Shown here: positions 44,726-56,990 of the stretch, one piece after another | Numbering within the stretch: the stretch's first letter is position 1 | Layout: each line of letters begins with the position of its first letter | Assembly: GCA_032622095.1 (NCBI GenBank) | Contig: CP136069.1 | Coordinates: 157,967,043-158,031,042, forward strand | Direction: 5' to 3' | Length of the DNA stretch: 64,000 bases | Source: Siphonodentalium dalli | Taxonomy: Eukaryota; Mollusca; Scaphopoda; Gadilida; Siphonodentaliidae | Made by a program: the position numbers and the translations under genes | The notes under the pieces: model-generated | Told to the model about the DNA's origin: nothing | The model's database searches: none | The model's input: the letters and a program-made list of their open reading frames with translations, nothing else

Positions 44726-45384
44726 ATGTCTATGAATAAATCTATTTTTAATTGTTTGGTCATTTAAAACAAATAGATGGATCTCAACCGTCCCCATTTC
44801 TGGAATTGTTCCACTTTACATTCTTCTTAAATTGAGCAAGGAGTTTAATCTAAAAACTTTTATTTATTTTAAAATTTACTTACAATTTTTTTATTATCAA
44901 AATTGTAGTTAGTCATTTCACACCTGGCACACCATTATAGTTTAAAATTTCACACCAACAATAGGAAATTGTTCTCGAGGTTTTATTTTCCAGCAATTTA
45001 TTAGTGGAGAATTTGTTGTTTTTAGACAAACATTTACATATATTCCTACTTTCGGTCCAATTTTTGGACTGAAATGGTCATTAGTTGGAAATTGTCCAAG
45101 CTTAGGGGATGTCAGGTTGGAAACTTCCAACAATTGGAAAGCAAGGCCAGTCTAGATGCAAGGATGTTGCCACGTCCATGCAGACAGTGCACTGCACAAA
45201 ATTTCGGAACGGTTCCAGAAACACTATCATGTGATCTGTTAATCATCCACTTAAGGAATATAGAGTCTCAAATTTATAAAAGTTTACCTAACCGCTAAAC
45301 AAGCAGAGTTGGTCATTATAAATACATATTAGACGTCATAGCACGCGCTGATATTACACGTATGTCTTATCGATAATTAAGGGG
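44726..45384. other. No recognised feature
   Basis: Intergenic; small inverted TTGGAAATT words only. Confidence 0.45.
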
Positions 45385-45389
45385 AGGGG

Positions 45390-45710
45390 ATTCTCATGCA
45401 AAAGTTACAGAGTTGCACATATTTCTGAGTGTGACTTGATGTGGTATTGGAAACAACAGGTATTTATCTGGCGGGTCCGTTTGAAACTTGTTCCATTATA
45501 ATGTTGGTGTATTCAATTTTTCATTTTTCATTGATTTTTCAAATGTAGGTAAAGTGATGTAATTCCAGAAAATAATTCTTAAACAAATATTGTAAAATTT
45601 TATAATATACTAAGCGGAACCACCAGATAAGTACCTGTTGTTTCCGATACCACATCAATTCACACTCATTAGTATATGCAACTCTAACTTTTGCTCCGCA
45701 TATTTGCATG
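45390..45710. mobile_element. 320-bp inverted-repeat element (MITE-like)
   Basis: The left arm, CAAAAGTTACAGAGTTGCAC through TTGATGTGGTATTGGAAACA and ACAGGTATTTATCTGG, mirrors the right arm, CCAGATAAGTACCTGTTGTT through GCAACTCTAACTTTTG. No coding capacity; target duplication not determined. Confidence 0.7.
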
Positions 45711-46010
45711 TAAATCCCCATTAAATATTGTTCACTTGACATCCCCCTTAGAGGATGAATGCGTTTCTACTTTTCCGGAAGTTTTTCAGTTTGGCCGAGA
45801 TGACCCGCCAGTTCTTCGAGAAAAGACTCCTCGAAGGACAAGAACGTCCAATCTTTAGGGCCAAATTCCGTCTTGTTATTAGATAATCGGAGCCCTCTAT
45901 AGAATCGGTGTCGGAAATAAAAAGTCGATTTCTGTACATTTAGAAATTATTTTTCAACGTTTTGTTACACATAATGGTGTCCAGTGACTATAGTTTCACG
46001 GTAGCTCTAT

Positions 46011-46990
46011 GCACAGTCTGGAGTAAACTACATACCCACATATAAAAAATAGTGGGTCTGACGACCTTTCGTTCAGTTTTCATTTCCCAAACCCGGGATT
46101 CCTTGTAATTACCGCCAATCAAAACTTAGCTCCAAGAAATGTGTGCCCCAATAAAAAACTAGTAACATGTCACGTGCTCTCGGTGTGGCTAAATGTTGTT
46201 AAAATAGTATCCATGACGTCATGTTATACCGGAAGAGAAATTCACAAATCGACAAATAAAGTAGATTGTTGACGAGCGGTCGAAAGTTTAAAATCAAGAA
46301 TCACCGGAATTTGGATTGCAGGCAACTGTAATTAGGGTACAACTGGCCAATCTTCGGAGCTAATAATACGGCTGTGTAAGACCGGGAGGGTTTCGGTGGG
46401 GTTGGTGGTAGAATTGTGTTGTTATTCGCTCGTTTTGGCTGCGGTGGTACTACTGCCGGTACTGGGGAACCGATAGATCGTTTTGTTATGTCATTTAACT
46501 TTTTTTTAGTTCTGTAGTTGTTTTAGCAGATAATCCCGACATTCATGTATTTTTGATTCGTGGCCGTTGATTTGTGTTATTTTTTGACATGGGCGACAAA
46601 TCGCCTGGCCAATCTAAAACATAATTCGTTCTGAGTCCAAGAGATCCACATAAATTGACATTTTGTATAATTTCAAGAAGATCTGTCTTAGTTATTGTAC
46701 ATATTATTTTGGATCCCGGAAGCTAGCTGTTTCCCTTAATTTTCAGTAAAACAACCGCCGAACGAAAAGTCACAAACCCTGCAACTATTAATTCCGATTC
46801 TTAGAATCGGCTTCACAGGGTTGAAGCTGCCATGACGGCACTGGCACGTGACCATGTTTACGCCTGTCAATCACAACTAATTTCAGATTTATATTTAGTG
46901 TGGTGTGACGTAATTTGGGGGAAGCCCACAACCGTTCAGAAATGAAAAGTTGATGGGAATGCAATAGACTCAGTGTCAGTATGAATCTGA
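46011..46990. repeat. Dispersed repeat family, copy 3
   Basis: Same orientation as 32908-33560: CAGTCTGGAGTAAACTACAT, AATAGTGGGTCTGACGACCT, CAGAAATGAAAAGTTG and GTATGAATCTGAGTGTATGT. About 350 bp longer than copy 1 and lacking copy 1's middle part, which is instead found inverted at 44420-44725. Confidence 0.6.
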
Positions 46991-48720
46991 GTGTATGTTT
47001 ACATAGACTGCTCTATGCATATCGGGAACACTGTTATAATGTTGCTGTTGTCGACGATTTATGCCGCCGGTGACTCAATGGAGAATAGGAATTCTCTCTC
47101 AAAATACAACCGAAATTCCGCACAGAACCAAAATCGCCAGAAGTAGTCCCCATGACCTGACGACAGTGGTTATAGTATAACAGAAGGGCACAAAGATTAA
47201 AAGAGTTTAGACCCCCTACCCACATCCTTGGATATAGAAGAAATTGTACACTTACTTTCACAAAACGTAGCCGGGCGCTGTCAAAATGATGGCAAGACCA
47301 GAGCAAACGAACAATCAGAATAGATGAGGCTTTGTCAGGACACAAACAATCGAGAATATCATCACACGGCCGTCTGACTGGTCACGTGATGACCTGATGA
47401 TTGGGATATTAGTGCTGGTTTGCTGTCAACAATCACTTCGCACGTGGCGTTCCACGAGCGTATAATCTTTTGGCGACATTGCTTTGGGCGGATCTCTGTG
47501 TAAATTTAAAGATGGCCAGTCCGTTTTGACACCATAGAACCACCATATGTACGTTGAATCTACCACGATATAACTAGATCGGACCCATGAATCCATTAGT
47601 GGGAGGTTCTAATGGTCAGATATCGCCTTTCAAAGGCGAAGTGTTAGCACGGTTTGATTCTTGTTATCACTCCAGCAACAATGATTTACAAATGATCGAC
47701 TCTTATAAAGAGCTGCAATGCTATTGTCGCTCAAACCCGTTAAAACCGACATAAACATAATGAATTTAAAATATAGACGAGTTTGTTCTTATACCAATCA
47801 TAAACAACGCGTAAATAGTATGTTATTGTCAAGTGTGTACGCTTTGTTACTGTAAACAAAAGTTAAAATGTTACATGCCTGGTTTTTGTTTACATATAAC
47901 ACAGTGCACGAACTTGTCAATAGCATACTCTTTACGCGATATTTATGATTGGTATAAGAACAAAATATATCTATATTTTGATAGTGTTTTGTTTGTGGCA
48001 GATTTAACAGATGTGACTATTTATACAGCATACCCACCGCGAAGACCATTCATGCCTTTAATGTTGTTTTGCCTGGTGGGCGGAAAATTGCCTTTAAACG
48101 GTATGACATTATTTGGTGTCAAATCGGATCGTGAATTTTAATTTAAGGATAAAACATTATTGGATTACACGTGTTTGCCAACGTTTTCGTTTTAGAAATT
48201 GTAATTTTCCAAGCTAATATTCAGCCTCCTGTCGGCCATTTTAGAAGATAAAGAAAAATTTATTAACAGATACGCCCACTCGCGGCCGATGTCAAAAGAG
48301 TTACATAAATAAAATTTTATTATAAGTATAATAACATAAATATATTAATGTTCAATGTTTGGTGATTCACACCGTTTATATTTACACACTAAGTGTTGTC
48401 ATCACTAAATCCAGCATTCTGATTGGTCGGCGCCCACGTGGCTAGTTGCAGTTATTTCTCGGTGAATGCGTAACGCCTCATAAAACCAAGCTAATAACAC
48501 CATCGATACGTCATTAGGTTTGGAAAGACGAACGCGTAATGCTTTGGGCGCATTTTGACTCGCGCAGGATTGACTTAATACATCATCGGGTTTCAACATG
48601 AAGAGAAATTGTTCCTATTAACTTTTGCCAAGGGTGCTATTGGGTATTTTGGGCTGATCTTGTCACGATACACTTTTCGATTTAAATATATTTACAAAAG
48701 CGGCTTTTTCGCTAAATGTA
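46991..48720. other. No recognised feature
   Basis: Intergenic. Short frames (for example 47833-48141) have no family features. A CCACGTGG word lies at about 48434. Confidence 0.5.
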
Positions 48721-48726
48721 TATAAA

Positions 48727-48889
48727 TATAAGGATTAACTGTCATGTGGACTATTTTTATGGAGATGTAACGGTGAGGTAAGTGGACATAACTTGTATGT
48801 AAAACCCTTCGGGTTTTACACAAGTTATGTCCACTTACCTCACCTTACATCTCCATAAAAACAGTCCACATGACAGTTAATCCTTATAT
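48727..48889. repeat. 163-bp foldback palindrome
   Basis: Arms of about 75 bases (ATAAGGATTAACTGTCATGT to GGTAAGTGGACATAACTTGT and mirror) around AAACCCTTCGGGTTTT. Few mismatches; no target duplication seen. Confidence 0.92.
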
Positions 48890-48989
48890 GTAGAAACAGT
48901 TGGACCATGTTACAGATGATATTACATGTTTTGGGTTCATCATTTCTCAAGACGATTAAGCATTTCTGTTGGTCAGCCACATTATTAAA

Positions 48990-49634
48990 GGTCTGAATGT
49001 TGTCGCTTATTTCCGGAAATAAACGTTTCTTAGATTTTTATAAATGGGGCATCGCATAATGAGGTGTTCTTCTGTTTCTACCCCAAATCCACATTTTTTG
49101 CAAATTCTCTCATCAGCGGCTACTTTAGGTCGTTTGTGTCTGCCTTTCACAATTTCCAAAGTATGGTTGCTGATCCTAAGCTTTGTGAAAGATAATCTGA
49201 CGGAGAAAGTTTTAACGAGGTTCAAATATGGTTCTATCTGGTATTTTATTTTCGCCCTTCTATAGGTTCGCAACTTGTTTTTACCTGATGGTTTTTCGTC
49301 GTTGAATATATCTTGTCTGAAACAGCATACATGATCAATTTTTAAGTTATCACAATTTTGTCTAATTGATTTCAAGGCATTATCACCACTATCGAAGAGT
49401 TCATTATATTTGAGGACTTCCGAGTCAAACTACCATGTATCTGGTATAATACGATCTTCTGATATGTTAGCAGATTTGTAAATAAGAGATTCTTGGTCTG
49501 TGGTCGATGACTTTATTGCAAATTTAACTGCACGAGATATGGCATCATAGACAATAGATATCTATCAAGTTCTGCTTGCTCTGCGTGCTTCGATGCCATA
49601 CGATTTACCCCAAGCGCATATTTACAAAAACGTA
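48990..49634 (-). mobile_element. LINE fragment, C-terminal part (below the insertion)
   Basis: Minus-strand frames give RFCKYALGVNRMASKHAEQA next to the insertion, then (after a stop) 49375-49007: KNKLRTYRRAKIKYQIEPYL, KLRISNHTLEIVKGRHKRPK and the knuckle CKKCGFGVETEEHLIMRC. These are the C-terminal blocks of an APE LINE, continuing the RT thumb found at 53365-53620 across the inserted transposon. Confidence 0.85.
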
Positions 49635-50802
49635 CACTGTTAGAAAATACTGTCGGTTCGACGGTTTCGGGCCGTCATAATCGACGGTCCCATACCGTTT
49701 CATCAGTTTGACGGTTTTGTACCGTTATTTTATGTGCCCATGAAAATTGTCTACATTAAATATTTTCGTGACTCAAAGTCATGCCGTCAAAATCCAATAG
49801 TATATTTATCGGCGACCATAATATATACGGCAATGACTCCATACAGTATGACTGAATCTTACTCTGCTGATATTTAATATGTATTATTAATCCGGCATTC
49901 GTTCTGTGTTATGCGATTCGGTACGAATATTCATGAGTATGTTATTCTCATTCCGGGCTTAAGTTCCCGCTTTAGCACTCACATCATTTATTCGCCATTT
50001 ATCGTTGGCGTTGTGTATTTGATGGCAAGCTATTGTTTTTTTGGGGGGAAACTGTTACCTTTTCGATTGTTGACAGTTGTTAAGACGGTCTGATTTCCGG
50101 TTTCTTTGATAACAGGACAAGTTTCAATTCTGCGAAAACCAGCTTAATCATTGACAATTTCCACTAAATTCAAGAGTAGACATTCATGGCATGATCCGGG
50201 GTCTGACTTCATTCGACTCAGTGCTGATGTTGAAATTGACAGTGTTGTTGCTATTACTATTAGAATGTTGACAATCCAGTTGACAGTGTTCTGAATCTGA
50301 TTGTTTCAAAGCACATGCATGTACATTTACAAGAGAGGATATACATGTACATGTACTGTACGCACCAGTGTAATTCACAAGAGCTTCAATGTCAACAACA
50401 CACCGTAAACAATGAACTGACGCCGAGCAGTGACGGATGATCACATATCTACAATTCCATCTTTACAATTACACGGACCAATTCATCCAGTGTTCATTAA
50501 TTTTCATTGAAACGTGTGGATATGAGACATTGTCATCATTCGCCATGTTATGGTCAAGTTATTACGACAATTTATCGGGAGTACACTATTGGTTGGATGT
50601 TCTTATCAAACTATCTTTGGCTGACTCACTGATATTGATACTAAGTGTTGTGATACAAGTATACAGTTTGATGCATCATGCTTTAAAATTTCATAGAAAA
50701 TGTGCGACTACAGGAGAACATTGTCGCCAAGTCATTGCGCACAGTTATTATGGGATCTGCTGTTGTCTTGAAGGTTCCAATCCCACCTAGCTGTTATTGA
50801 TA

Positions 50803-51298
50803 TACAGTACAAAAAGAAGTGGTATATTAAGCGCGCTATTTTCGCGGCCAATATCGCAATAATATTGCAAGTGTAAACGCTTATAAGCATGTCGCTTGTG
50901 ATATTATTGCAATATTTTGTGCTTAATATCTCAATATTTTGCGCTTAATATTGCGATATCTTGCGCTCAAAATTTAAATCAAATTATTGCTTCTTCTATA
51001 TTGTTTATTGTATAAATAGAGACAATGTTTTAGACATGCATATAATTATAGTTGTAAATGTTATATGTACGCTATATGTACACTATATGCACAGTATTTA
51101 TCTAATATAAATATAACACTATCGGGTCTGTATGAAATTTAGCGCGCTTAGTAACGCAATATTTTGCTTCAATTTTGCAATAATAAGCACGACAGATTTT
51201 TGGTATTGTGCTATAATCACGCCTTTTTCTAAATTAAGCACGCTCAATATCGCAATAAGGGTGCGCCTAAAATACCACTTCTTCTGACTGGTACTGTA
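50803..51298. mobile_element. 492-bp TA-flanked MITE (Tc1/mariner-like)
   Basis: Ends CAGTAC...GTACTG lie between TA dinucleotides. The inverted repeat extends through AGAAGTGGTAT (left) and ATACCACTTCT (right). The interior is rich in AATATTGC-type words. Nested in the 49635-53362 element. Confidence 0.82.
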
Positions 51299-51690
51299 TT
51301 GTCATGATGTACGGATTCACCTGTTAAAACAAAAACTGTGTTTACAAGTGACTGGACAATTTCACGCCTTACATGTTACCAAAAAGTATGCCATTAAGAT
51401 ATTTTACTTTTAGATGTACATAAATTTGAGTTTTAACTGTGAAACATGTAGCTTTGTTCTTTTTATGGCTTAAAAGGGCATGCCGATTCATGTTTTAGAA
51501 TGGTCGAAATTAGTATTACTCATAACTGAATAGTGATGGGTTGGCTTATCAGCTAATATAATATGATAATATGCAAGGCATATAAATAACGACCCCGACA
51601 TAATAGTAAGATGACGGACAATGCAAATGATCGTGCAATTAGTCGTGGAACTATATGCATATAGGCCTATATATTAGGCCTATACGAATG

Positions 51691-52029
51691 TCAGCGACGC
51701 GAATGCTTGATTGTTAGTGCAGATCGTGTTGGATGATAGTGGACTTCAATAACATGTGGGATAAATATTGATAGATCGGGTCTGTTTTTATACGTAATAG
51801 TGTCTCTTGTGTAAATACCAACACCACCCCTACCATCATCGTGATCAGGCCTTGATGTACATTCTATGGGATGATAACCGGAGAGTTTAAAGTCCGATGC
51901 TTGGTGTATTTTAAATGTTTCGGTTAGCGCTATTATATCAAGATTGTTGTCATTGATTTTCATGTCACATAAAAGATTTTGTAAATTTTCAAAATTTGCA
52001 TTGATGCTTCTGCAGTTAAGACAAAACAT
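51691..52029 (-). mobile_element. LINE endonuclease N-terminal fragment
   Basis: A 112-codon minus-strand frame: FCLNCRSINANFENLQNLL, LDIIALTETFKIHQASDFKL, GYHPIECTSRPDHDDGRGGV, YKNRPDLSIFIPHVIEV. This is the start of an APE endonuclease from a Jockey/CR1-type element, ending in a stop in the middle of the domain. The rest of the LINE is absent nearby. Confidence 0.8.
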
Positions 52030-52539
52030 TGACAGTTTATTCTTCTTGTTGAGAATATCTTTTGCTTGTAAAGTTAAGAAGTAACGGCAATTAATATAGC
52101 TTATCGGCCTTTGATAATAAAAGCCTCTATATTGTAATGTATATAGTGAATGTTATAGACTACAATGTACGTCGCTGCGATTAAGCGAAGACGACACAAT
52201 GCGTCCATTCATGTCTGGATTCTGGCCCGCAGAGACAAATGACGTTTTGGCGTCACGACGCCGTAACTGCCTTCATTTAGCTAACAAATGAAACTGATCT
52301 AATATTAACCTTTGCATGACATATTCATAACAACTTACTGTTTATAAATAAATACTTCAGTTGTCCATTGCCACATATCGGAAGTTGTGAAGTAGTAAAT
52401 TCGTTTCATTGCTGATTCCGCGATTTTGTGAAACCACTGCCGGAAGTCACGTGATTTTTCCACGAAAATGTTGTGTGAATAAAAATTTCTCCTCAAGGTA
52501 TACTGTAATTTATGTGTGACGTCAAAAGTACGCGCGCCC

Positions 52540-52605
52540 ATCTGTTACCTATACACGACCCAGCTCGAGCGCGAAAGCGCACCGAGCGGGGTCGTTATTA
52601 CTAGT
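52540..52605. repeat. Short GC-rich hairpin
   Basis: ACGACCCAGCTCGAGCGCG and GCGCACCGAGCGGGGTCGT are imperfectly self-complementary around AAA. Stands out as GC-rich in AT-rich surroundings. Confidence 0.6.
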
Positions 52606-53364
52606 ATCGTTTTTAATTTACAGCCATATTTATACAGTAGTTAGTGAAAGGCAGATAACAAGCTTGATCCTCTGCAAACTGCAAAGTTTCATAATTATTG
52701 TCTATCACTTTATGCATTGAGGATTTACATGTCATCAAATCTATGATCGTTACATAAGAATTAAGATGTATTTTTCAGTTACAAATAATACTAGTTTCGA
52801 CCATTCAAAAACATATGAATCATAATGCCTACCGGTAAATCATATTGTCACCATGGGAACCTGGCTAATTATATGGTAAATTAGCAAATTAAGAGCAAAA
52901 CATTGGTGTTGACCCATGAAACATATCATTGGTCTGACGCTCTTTAAAAACACTTCTTCGAATATTTCCGTTATTTCGTCAAAACCTCCTCTTCAAATAT
53001 TTCCGTTATTTCGTCAAAAACACTTCTTCTCATACAAATCACCGTTATTTAGTAAATTAACATTCTTTATAGAGTTATTGCCCTTCTTATTAAATATGAA
53101 GCTAACATGCAGGATTAGCTATACATGTCTTCATTTAGTGGACAACCCCAAGCTCGCGTGCCACGCGTGGTTGGATTGTCCATTTATTAATGACCATTTT
53201 AGGTAAGGATTGTCCGTTTATAAGTGGACAATCCTTAAAGAATTGCCTGAAACGGTTTTATACCGTGGAACATGCTACGGCCTGACCGTATGTTTAACGG
53301 TCAAATGTTGGCAGCGATGTTGCGCGGTCTCAGACCGTTAAAGCGACTTTTTTCTAACTATGTA

Positions 53365-53620
53365 TGCGAGTTGTTTCCAGATTGTTGAGATTCATGTCGG
53401 AGGCCCATACTTCACAACCATAAAGTGCAATTGGTTTGATGAGCTTATCGAAGAGCGTGTTCCAAACGCTGATTGAATATATATAATTTTGTCTTAAAGA
53501 TTTAATCAGTGCATACATTGCCTTCATGCTTTTATTATGGACATCAAGTTGCGCCTTTTTAAATGATCCATTGGCACAAAATGTTATGCCCAGGTATGCT
53601 TTTTGATTTGACTTTCAGCT
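53365..53620 (-). mobile_element. LINE fragment, RT thumb (above the insertion)
   Basis: The minus strand reads KAYLGITFCANGSFKKAQLD, NKSMKAMYALIKSLRQNYIY and KPIALYGCEVWASDMNLNNL, the YLGI and LLYGCEVW blocks of a LINE RT. The frame stops just upstream (TGA at about 53628), so the copy is dead and 5'-truncated. It resumes at 49634. Confidence 0.87.
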
Positions 53621-54355
53621 GGTATTTGTGTTACAGAAGAATCACGAACGGCGCATAACCTGATTTCGACAATTATCATATAAAGAAAACTGATATTTCT
53701 AACAATTTGGTAATACATACAGTAACACGACGATGCACCGAAAGCCATAATACGTGGTTAATTTTCGGAAGTGGGTCATACAACATATTGGACCTATATG
53801 TCTCGGGCATGTATTGTACCAAAAATATTTACTGATTTAGTGTTAATCTGACCGATTGGACAAACATGCTAGACGATCACTTAAAATGTATGCATTTCTG
53901 ATTTGACTATTTCTGATAGCTATATACGGATGGAAAGTGCGTTCAATGGCCGATCGAATGGCATTGGATTTGTGTATTACTTTTTAAAGGGCCACTAATG
54001 GGTTCTTTGTTCATGTCATCGTGGATCATGAAATACAAATGGGTGTCTTACTCGATAAGCCGGGATAGTATGTTACTAACATCGAACATTTAAATGTAAG
54101 CTGTATAATATATTCAATTATTGAGTCATTAACTTCTGAACTACCATCGCAGAACACCCGGGCCAAAATGGGGCCCCGTGGCCGGATTTGCTCGACAATC
54201 GGATAACTAAGTACCGGGTGAAAATAGTCAGCTACATGTAAAAGAGCACCCGACAAATACAATGAACAGTTACATTAGTATTGTGAAAGGAAATGGAAAT
54301 AGAGGAGTGCCCTTTAAATGAGCCTTAACAAGAGGTATGTTGTGTTGTGTGAGAT
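53621..54355. other. No recognised feature
   Basis: Intergenic; the frame at 54026-54262 has no family features. Confidence 0.5.
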
Positions 54356-55690
54356 ATAAATTCGAGCACGCTCGAGTCAGAAACTTATCGCATGGAGTTC
54401 CGGAACGCCCACTTCTATAGACTTCTATAGTGCTCCTTGCTCTATGTGGTCGTGAAACTTAGGTCTTCGTTGGAATCAATTGGGGCCACAAAAGCATCGG
54501 GAATAATCGTTACACCTGATAGCTGCTGACACGAGAGGTGAGGGCATAGCAGGGTACCCACGACAGATTGTTCGAATAACGAACACAAACCTTAACCATT
54601 AATCTGTCCAATTGGTGCTCATCACATGACATACATGATGTCGTACGATACTCGATCAACTTACTCTGAACTCACATGAATTCATGTAAACACAAACAAA
54701 ACCGCTTTATGGCGAAATTCGTTTCTGTGAGCAAACGACTCGAGTACATCTAAGTCAGAACTATTTATCATATTGACTCCCGAATGCTTCCTTAGAATAA
54801 AGTTGCCTTTTTTCAGCCGAGAAACTTTCGTCCTCAGTTAATTATCAGTCTTCAACCCATTCGATATATATTGCTCATGACATTCGTGTACAGAAATCAT
54901 GTTTTGTTTTGTTTGCTTTTTTCTGTTTGTCATGCTTGGTTACAAACGCATATTTGAATTTGAATCTGAAAAATTTGAATCAATTGGGGGTTTAAAAGTC
55001 TCAAGAACATGCCACTTGATATCTATTGATGCACAGCATTGTTTGAAAATGAAAAACCACTAACCTTACATAACTTTGTTTAACTTAAATGTTATGTTGT
55101 GTCGTGCTATACTTGTGATATTCAGACGAGAAACACCCGCCCTCGGTGGAATCAATTGAAGCCTTATATGTCTCGTGAACTTGTCAATTGATAGCTGATG
55201 ATGCCAGAGGTTGTTCGAGAAATAAGTCAATGTTAACCATGTTGATTTCTGTTCAATTGGTGCTCACCACAAAACAACGATGGCTTACTCGTCGAACTTT
55301 TCACCGACAGATCATTAATTCATATAAACCACTTTATTGCGAGGTTCTGTTCTGTTAGAAAAACGATTCGAGCACATCCGAGTCAGAATATTATCTCATA
55401 GACTTCCGCATGCACCCTAGAAAAAAGTTGATGTGTGTCTCTTGTTGTAGTCAGTCGAGAAACTCCTATCCTTAGTGGAGTCAATCGAAATCTTGTTTGG
55501 CTCGAGAACATGTCACTAGATATTGTTTGGAATATGAAAAATACACTACCGTGTCAAGTACTCTGTCGTGCTTCTTGTGCTTTTCAGACAAGAAACTCCG
55601 ATCAAGATAATCAATTGGGGCTTAAAAGACACGAGAACATGCCACATGATAGCTGACGCACAACATTGTTTGGAAAATGAGACACCACTA
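54356..55690. repeat. Diverged tandem duplications
   Basis: Blocks recur three to five times: CGAGAAACTCC-TCCT-AGTGGA, AATCAATTGGGGCTTAAAAG, GAACATGCCAC-TGATAGCTG, ACGATTCGAGCACATCCGAG and TGTCCAATTGGTGCTCA. The order is broadly kept (for example 54365-54780 versus 55250-55440), implying an old duplicated module of about 0.5-0.9 kb with internal repeats. Confidence 0.65.
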
Positions 55691-56990
55691 AAAGCACATA
55701 AATCGTTTAAGACGATATTAACAGATTATCTCGGAGTTAACACTATAGACAGGCCGACAATATGAAGAACATTAATTTCTGAATATGTGAAATTAAGTTT
55801 ATCTAAAATAAAAAATATATAAATTTAATTACACGTTCATGGAACCAATTGGAATATATTCTCAATCGGTTACCCGTGAAACCAAATAATGCAAAATTCC
55901 ACTTGACTCAATCATCTAAGTAAGATTTAACTATATTATTATGCACTCCAATGATCACCATGAACATCGTAGATATCTCTGTGTCACATGAACGGCGTTG
56001 TCCGTGAAAATGATACAGGACCTGTCGAACCATGCAATATTTACAATATTTACAATACGGTCTCAATGTGGTTAAATTTACTAATTAAACTGTTTATGTT
56101 AACTTCAGAACTTAAATCAATTAAAGCTGCACATAGTGTTTGGAACATTGAATCTGCAAACCTTAAATATTGCACACCATCGACCACTTTAGCCGGTTAA
56201 TAAGGGAAATTAAAGTTATTCTGAAGACAAACAAATAATCTATTGTTTTTTATCACCATTGTTGTTGCTAAAGAAAGTCCATTTCAAGCAAAAATATATC
56301 AAGGTAGTACCCAGTATCGGTTATTGGTCTTGCATTCAAGTTGAACGATGATGTTAAAATTGTCCTAACACATTGTGTGGCTCTAAATATTTTCTAATTG
56401 CACGTCACAGGTGAGAAAGTAGACCAGGACATGGAAGAGCGAAACTCTTCCATCTCTTGGACTGAGAGCATGAATGAGTGAATGTATTTTGTCTCTTTCT
56501 TTGTTATTATTCTTCTTTATCAATACAAAAAAATTTAAAAAATATATGATACAGGACTGTCGCAACCACCCACTGATCAATCAAAAATAGAATTTTAGTA
56601 TTATATTAAAGGAGGTCTGATCAAGCTCACAACACATGACTTGAAACATATTTTATTTGCATAATATACAAAAGGGATTGGGGCACAAGTTTTTGCAACG
56701 TATGAAGCCCATCTCCTAATACAATATAATAACAGACATGTGATCAAGATGACGGTACAAACGTATTTACACGGTGATAAGTTATGAGAGATATACGGCT
56801 GAAATCTGGTCTCAGGTCTAGACCACCCTAATAATCACGGTGTTCCGTGTCAGGACTTGGTCTCGCGAAACCACCTGGTCGCAAGCTGGAATCGGCGCAT
56901 TGTTGTACAATCAACGACAATCACAGACAATCTATGGACAAACGCGTGCTGAGCGCTGCATCGAGATTGGTGTGTTGGTGTCTCCAAACC
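55691..56990. other. No recognised feature
   Basis: AT-rich; nothing supported on either strand. Confidence 0.5.

Larger units (their letters stand above)
49633..53364. mobile_element. 3.7-kb DNA transposon (CACTA/Mirage-like) inserted in a LINE
   Basis: Ends CACTGTTAGAAAA (49635) and mirror of CATAGTTAGAAAA (53362), flanked by TA on both sides. Sub-terminal regions carry clustered ACGGT/ACCGT words: GACGGTTTCGGGCCGTC and GACGGTTTTGTACCGTT on the left, AACGGTTTTATACCGT, TTAACGGTC and GGTCTCAGACCGTT on the right. CACTG ends with clustered short sub-terminal repeats recall CACTA (CMC) elements, and TA duplication is known for the Mirage branch. No transposase frame is recognised. It carries a MITE (50805-51296) and a LINE endonuclease piece (51691-52029). 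Confidence 0.78.

Noticed and set aside
50437-50790. 117-codon plus frame inside the CACTA-like element as a transposase
   Set aside because: No DDE/D spacing or other transposase features; long enough to arise by chance in 64 kb.
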